A stretch of 64,000 bases of DNA from Amaricoccus sp003258405 (GTDB lineage Bacteria; Pseudomonadota; Alphaproteobacteria; Rhodobacterales; Rhodobacteraceae). The notes below the pieces were generated by a model, which saw nothing but the letters and a program-made list of their open reading frames with translations, made no database searches and was not told where the DNA came from. The position numbers were made by a program, and so were the translations under genes. Below are positions 60,062 to 64,000 of this stretch, piece by piece (within the stretch, counting starts at the first letter, position 1; each line of letters begins with the position of its first letter). The stretch is taken from positions 1,798,001 through 1,862,000 of the forward strand of contig NZ_CP171225.1 in the NCBI RefSeq assembly GCF_043226085.1, read 5' to 3'.

Positions 60062-60937
60062 TCAGTCGAGCACGCCGGCGTGGCGCATCGCGGCGTGGAT
60101 CTTTTCCTTCGTCGCATCCTCGAGCGTCACCAGCGGCGAGCGGACCTCCTCGGTGCACTTGCCGAGGAGCGAGAGCGCATACTTGGTCGGCGCCGGGTTG
60201 GGCTCGGCGAAGCAGGCCCGGTGGAGCGGCATGAGCCTGTCCTGATAGCCGAGCGCCTTCGCGTAATCGCCCGCCAGCATCGCCTCCTGGAACTCCGCCG
60301 AGAGCCGCGGCACGATGTTGGCGACCACGGAGATGCAGCCGACCCCGCCATGGGCGTTGAAGCCGAGCGCGCTCGCATCCTCGCCGGAAATCTGCACGAA
60401 ATCATGGCCGCAGGTGATGCGCTGCTCGCTCACCCGGGTCACGTCGCCGGTCGCGTCCTTCACGCCGACGATCCGCGGGAGCTTCGCGAGCTCGCCCATG
60501 GTCGCGGGGGTCATGTCGATCACCGAGCGGCCGGGAATGTTGTAGATCAGGATCGGCAGGTCCACGGCGTCGTGGAGCGTGCGGAAGTGGTGGTAGAGGC
60601 CGCGCTGGTTCGGCTTGTTGTAATAGGGCGTCACCACGAGGGCGGCATCGGCGCCGACCTGCCGGGCGAATTCCATCAGCCGGACCGATTCGTCGGTGTT
60701 GTTGGAGCCTGCGCCCGCGATCACCGGGATGCGGCCTGCGGCGGTCTTCACCACGACCTCGACGCAATGCTCGTGTTCCTCGTGGGTGAGCGTCGGCGTC
60801 TCGCCGGTGGTGCCGACCGCGACCAGCCCGTGGGAACCTTCCGCCACGTGCCAGTTCACCAGATCCACAAGCGCTTTTTCGTCGACCTTGCCGTCGCGGA
60901 ACGGGGTGACAAGCGCGGGAATGGAGCCTTTGAACAT
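60062..60937 (-). CDS. dapA: 4-hydroxy-tetrahydrodipicolinate synthase
   Basis: A 291-residue class I aldolase of the lysine/diaminopimelate pathway that condenses pyruvate with aspartate semialdehyde. The Schiff-base Lys lies in VGVKDATGDV; the active Tyr is in PILIYNIPGRSV, the Thr pair in GTTGETPTL, and the GAGSNNTDES loop is normal. Divergent from the lytic transglycosylase (156 bp between starts). In related genomes it usually lies next to smpB. Confidence 0.95.
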   Translation of the reverse strand: MFKGSIPALVTPFRDGKVDEKALVDLVNWHVAEGSHGLVAVGTTGETPTLTHEEHEHCVEVVVKTAAGRIPVIAGAGSNNTDESVRLMEFARQVGADAALVVTPYYNKPNQRGLYHHFRTLHDAVDLPILIYNIPGRSVIDMTPATMGELAKLPRIVGVKDATGDVTRVSEQRITCGHDFVQISGEDASALGFNAHGGVGCISVVANIVPRLSAEFQEAMLAGDYAKALGYQDRLMPLHRACFAEPNPAPTKYALSLLGKCTEEVRSPLVTLEDATKEKIHAAMRHAGVLD

Positions 60938-61093
60938 GGTGTGCCTCCGGGGCAGAAGATCGGCTGGTTTTCGAGCCGCGCGAACCTAATCGTGAATGCG
61001 GGCCGCCGCAAGCTCGGCTTTCTGGGCGCGCACGATATACGCTATGGTAAGGCTTCCGGCCCATAACGGTCCGGTAAGATTCGTTGACAAGGC

Positions 61094-63142
61094 ATGAACA
61101 TGCGCGCGATGGCTCCAGCTCCGCTCCTTCTGACTGCCTTCCTCACGTCCGGCACCCCGGCGCTCGCCCTCGAGCCGATGCCGCGCGCGAACCGGCTCGA
61201 TGCCGTGCTCGAGGCCCCTCCCCCGGCGCCGCCGGTGCCGGTGGCCGCGCTCACGCCCGAGGCCCGGCAGGCCGGTCAGTTCAACCGCGCGCTCGCCGCC
61301 GCCGCCGGGGGCCACTGGGCCGAGGCGCGCGGCTTTGCCGCCCAGACCGGCGCGCCGGTGGCCGAGGATGTGATCCTCTGGTCGCGGCTGCGCGAGGGGA
61401 TCGGCACCTGGGCCGAATACAAGGATTTCCTCGCCCGCAACGGCGACTGGCCGGGGCTTGCGAGCCTGCGGCGCGCGGGCGAGCACCTGATGCCGCCCGG
61501 CCTCTCGCCCGGCGAGGTCGGCCGCTATTTCCTCGCGGGCCTGCCCCAGACCGGCACCGGCTCGCTCCGCCTCGCCGAGGCCTTCACCGAGACGGGCCGC
61601 CAGCCCGCCGCCGAGAAGGTGATCCTGCGGGCCTGGCTCGAGCTGCCGATGTCGGCCCCCGAGCGCGCCGCGATCCGCGCGGAATACGGCGATCTGGTGG
61701 CAAGCCACACGGTCGAGCGCCTCGATATGCTGCTCTGGAACGGCTACATGCGCGAAGCCGAGACCATGCTCGCCGATGTGCCGCCCGAATGGGCCGCGCT
61801 CGCCAAGGCCCGCATCGCGACACGGCGGGATTCCGAAGGGCTCCAGCTCCTGATCTGGGCGGTTCCGGCCAAGCTCCGCAACGATCCGGGCCTGGCCTAC
61901 GAGCGCTATCTCTACCGGGTGAACAAGGGCCGCTGGGACGAGGCGGAGGAGATGCTCTACGAGAACTCGGCCTCGGAGCAGAGCCTCGGGCGGCCGGATT
62001 TCTGGATGGAGCGGCGCGCGGGCCTCGCCCGGCAAGCGCTCCGGCGCGGCGATTTTGCCCGCGCCTACCGGCTCGCGGCGAACAATTTCGGCACCGGAGG
62101 CGCCGATTATGCCGAGGCCGAATGGCTCGCGGGCTATATCGCGCTCACCGAGATGAACGACGCGAGCCTCGCCGCGCAGCATTTCGAGCATTTCCGCGAA
62201 TCCGTCTCGACCCCGATCAGCCTCGGGCGGGCGGGATACTGGCTCGGCCTTGCGCTCGAGCGCTCCGGCCAGCCCGAAGCCGCGGCGCAGGCCTACCGCC
62301 TCGGCGCGATGCACCAGACGAGTTTCTACGGCCAGCTTGCCGCCGAGCGCGCGGGCCTGCCCGCCGACAGCTCGATCACCGGCAATGACGGGCCGGACCC
62401 GGCGGATGCGCCCGATCTCGCGGCCTCGAGCGTCGTGCAGGCCGCGGAGCTCTTCATCTCGGCCGGCCAGGACGGGCGCGCGGCCCAGTTCCTGCGCCAC
62501 GCCGCCGAGACCCAGCCGCCGGCGGGCCGCGCCGCGCTGGCGCAGATGGCGATCGATGCGGGCCTCACCCATGTCGGCGTGCGTATCGCCAAGGACGCGG
62601 CGCGCGAGGGCGTCATCCTGCCCGCGCAATACTACCCCCTGCCCGATCTCGAGCGCGGCGCCTGGCCGGTGCCGCCGGAATTCGCGCTCGCGATCGCCCG
62701 GCAGGAATCCGAGCTCAACGCCGCGGCGGCAAGCCCCGCGGGGGCGCGCGGTCTGATGCAGCTCATGCCCGCCACCGCCCAGCATGTCGCGCGTCAGATC
62801 GGCCTGCCCTACAGCGAGACCCGCCTCGTGCGCGATCCGGTCTACAACGCCCGCCTCGGCACCGCCTATCTCCAGCGGATGCTCGACCGCTACGACGGCT
62901 CCTACCTGCTCGCGACCGCTGCCTACAATGCCGGGCCGGGCCGGGTCGATGCGTGGCTCCAGACCTTTGGCGACCCGCGCAGCAAGGGCACCGACGTGAT
63001 CCTCTGGATCGAATCGATCCCCTTCAACGAGACCCGCAACTACGTGATGCGGGTGCTCGAGAGCCTGCATGTCTACCGCGCCCGGCTCGAGGGTCGCGCC
63101 GGTCCGATCCGGCTCGCGGCCGAGATGAACCGCACCGGCTGA
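61094..63142 (+). CDS. slt: Soluble lytic murein transglycosylase
   Basis: A 682-residue periplasmic enzyme with a signal peptide (~1-25; TSGTPALALEPM), a long helical superhelix (residues ~45-500) and a C-terminal SLT domain (~510-660). Catalytic E538 lies in ARQESELN, followed by SPAGARGLMQLMPATA, LGTAYLQRMLDRYDGSYLLATAAYNAGPGRV-type residues, and IPFNETRNYVMRVLE. It cleaves peptidoglycan glycan strands with formation of 1,6-anhydro-muropeptides. Length is close to Slt70 homologues (about 650). Confidence 0.92.
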   Translation: MNMRAMAPAPLLLTAFLTSGTPALALEPMPRANRLDAVLEAPPPAPPVPVAALTPEARQAGQFNRALAAAAGGHWAEARGFAAQTGAPVAEDVILWSRLREGIGTWAEYKDFLARNGDWPGLASLRRAGEHLMPPGLSPGEVGRYFLAGLPQTGTGSLRLAEAFTETGRQPAAEKVILRAWLELPMSAPERAAIRAEYGDLVASHTVERLDMLLWNGYMREAETMLADVPPEWAALAKARIATRRDSEGLQLLIWAVPAKLRNDPGLAYERYLYRVNKGRWDEAEEMLYENSASEQSLGRPDFWMERRAGLARQALRRGDFARAYRLAANNFGTGGADYAEAEWLAGYIALTEMNDASLAAQHFEHFRESVSTPISLGRAGYWLGLALERSGQPEAAAQAYRLGAMHQTSFYGQLAAERAGLPADSSITGNDGPDPADAPDLAASSVVQAAELFISAGQDGRAAQFLRHAAETQPPAGRAALAQMAIDAGLTHVGVRIAKDAAREGVILPAQYYPLPDLERGAWPVPPEFALAIARQESELNAAAASPAGARGLMQLMPATAQHVARQIGLPYSETRLVRDPVYNARLGTAYLQRMLDRYDGSYLLATAAYNAGPGRVDAWLQTFGDPRSKGTDVILWIESIPFNETRNYVMRVLESLHVYRARLEGRAGPIRLAAEMNRTG

Positions 63143-63208
63143 GCACCGCCGGGCTTTACGCGCCGCGCCATTTTCGTCAGGCTGGCGAAAAGACAGGAGG
63201 CGCGGCAG

Positions 63209-63826
63209 ATGAGCGAACTGGTCCTTTACGGACATCCCGAGTCCGGCCACGCCTGCAAGGTGGCGCTGGCCCTCGGCCTCGCGGGCCTGGCCCATCGCCC
63301 GGTGCGCATCGACATCTGGGCCGAGCCGCAGACGCGCCCCGCCGCGTTTCTTGCCGCAAGCCCCCTCGCCGAGGTGCCGCTTCTGGTGATCGACGGCACG
63401 CCGCACATGCAGTCCGGCGCGATCCTGATCGAGATCGCGGTCCGGCACCGCCGCCTCGGCGGCGAGAGCGCCGCCGGGATCCGCCGCGGCCGCGAGCTGC
63501 TGATGTGGGAGGCCAACCGCATCGGCATGTGCCTGCCGCAGCTCATCGAGGCGCGCCGGGTGCCGGAGGAAGGCCCCCTGCAGCGCGCGGTGGACTGGCT
63601 GCGCCTGCGCTACGAGACCGATTGCGGCCGCTTCGCGCTCCTGCTGGGCGACGGCCCGTTCTTTCACGGCGAAATGCCCGGGATCGGCGATTGCGCGATC
63701 TGGGGCTATGTCCAGTGGCTGGAGCAGGCCGGCGTCGAGCCGACCCCGGTCATGGCGGACTGGATCGCGCGGATGCGCGGACTGCCCGCGATGAAAGCCC
63801 CCGAAGCGTTCTTCCCCGAAGGCTGA
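63209..63826 (+). CDS. Glutathione S-transferase family protein
   Basis: A 205-residue GST-fold protein with an N-terminal thioredoxin-like domain (LVLYGHPESGHACKVALAL; SPLAEVPLLVIDG; SGAILIEIA, the conserved cis-Pro and Ser-Ala-Ile glutathione-binding stretch) and a helical C-terminal domain (DGPFFHGEMPGIGDCAIWGYV with the conserved Asp capping box). The catalytic residue is probably the early Ser/Cys region (SGHACK). Substrate unknown. GGAGGC precedes the ATG. Confidence 0.87.
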   Translation: MSELVLYGHPESGHACKVALALGLAGLAHRPVRIDIWAEPQTRPAAFLAASPLAEVPLLVIDGTPHMQSGAILIEIAVRHRRLGGESAAGIRRGRELLMWEANRIGMCLPQLIEARRVPEEGPLQRAVDWLRLRYETDCGRFALLLGDGPFFHGEMPGIGDCAIWGYVQWLEQAGVEPTPVMADWIARMRGLPAMKAPEAFFPEG

Positions 63827-63841
63827 GCCGGCGCGCCGCGC

Positions 63842-64000
63842 TCAGAGCGTCTCTTCCGCCGCCTCCGGCGGGATGCCCCTGTCCTCGCGGCCGTAGCGGC
63901 GGAACTTTTCGGCGTCGGGGTCCTCGCGGGTATTGGGCGCCATCGGCTGGTTGATGCGGAAGGCGGCGCGGCCGATCAGATGCGCGCCGACCGGGGCGCT
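63842..64000 (-). CDS. Unidentified protein, C-terminal 52 residues only
   Basis: The frame is open to the window edge and ends at the TGA complementary to 63842-63844. The visible part (GAHLIGRAAFRINQPMAPN, then FRRYGREDRGIP, ending EAAEETL) is hydrophilic and Arg-rich, without a recognisable motif. I cannot name the family from this fragment. Convergent with the GST-like gene. Confidence 0.55.
   Translation of the reverse strand, partial: SAPVGAHLIGRAAFRINQPMAPNTREDPDAEKFRRYGREDRGIPPEAAEETL

Noticed and set aside
60986..63667. A very long open frame on the minus strand opposite the lytic transglycosylase (893 codons)
   Set aside because: It is the antisense shadow of a well-conserved gene. 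High GC removes stop codons on the opposite strand. The predicted protein has no family features, and its low-complexity His/Arg/Glu composition is typical of such shadows.

Overview
The window reads as a chromosomal segment of a high-GC alphaproteobacterium, most likely Rhodobacterales (Rhodobacteraceae/Paracoccaceae). The evidence is very GC-rich codons, a DUF2794 protein, oxygen-independent HemN behind an FNR-type box, the cobT-cobS-cobC order, a hydrolase-OsmC fusion, and lytic transglycosylase, dapA and smpB close together. I see no rRNA, tRNA, CRISPR array, transposase or phage genes. Almost all of the sequence is coding, with many 4-nt and 20-nt gene overlaps.

Layout. 1-4 kb: rRNA pseudouridine synthase (partial), tadA, a secreted DsrE-like protein, a metallo-beta-lactamase-fold hydrolase, a ceramidase-like membrane protein and a small RTX calcium-binding protein. 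4.5-9 kb: a formate/nitrite channel followed by a fused PP2C phosphatase/Ser-Thr kinase, a fluoroacetate-dehalogenase-like enzyme and a Bax-inhibitor-1 protein. 9-15.5 kb: LacI regulator, hemN, hydrolase-OsmC fusion, CYTH-CHAD protein and a hypothetical. 15.5-19 kb: cobalamin lower-ligand genes, an EamA transporter and HU. 19.3-27.3 kb: a nitrogen block with AMP nucleosidase, adenine deaminase, two AmtB ammonium channels and three tandem P-II genes. 27.6-31 kb: a class A penicillin-binding protein, MlaC and MlaA.

31-36 kb: nitrilase, RidA, glycerophosphodiesterase, a FemAB/GNAT-like transferase, pterin carbinolamine dehydratase, a VOC protein and an AraC regulator. 36.4-40.5 kb: a second, larger RTX protein divergent from a LytS/LytTR two-component pair. 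40.6-45.8 kb: a guanidino-compound catabolic cluster (LysR regulator, 55-residue membrane protein, purine/cytosine-type permease, guanidinobutyrase-type ureohydrolase, aldehyde dehydrogenase). 46.5-50.4 kb: glycolate oxidase glcDEF. 50-56 kb: a trypsin-like protease, an EamA transporter, hsp20 behind a ROSE-like RNA thermometer, a phytase/esterase-like secreted protein, a PAP2-like protein with an unusual C-terminus, and smpB. 56.4-60 kb: three accessory genes, including a membrane pentapeptide protein that carries a 30-bp minisatellite and a 22-bp perfect inverted repeat. 60-64 kb: dapA, lytic transglycosylase, a glutathione-transferase-like protein and an unidentified partial gene.

The clearest functional theme is nitrogen acquisition: ammonium uptake with P-II control, purine salvage that releases ammonia, guanidino-compound breakdown, nitrilase/RidA and a formate/nitrite channel. 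The most notable structures are the hsp20 RNA thermometer, the near-identical 181-nt tract shared by two P-II genes, and the minisatellite plus inverted repeat inside the pentapeptide gene.
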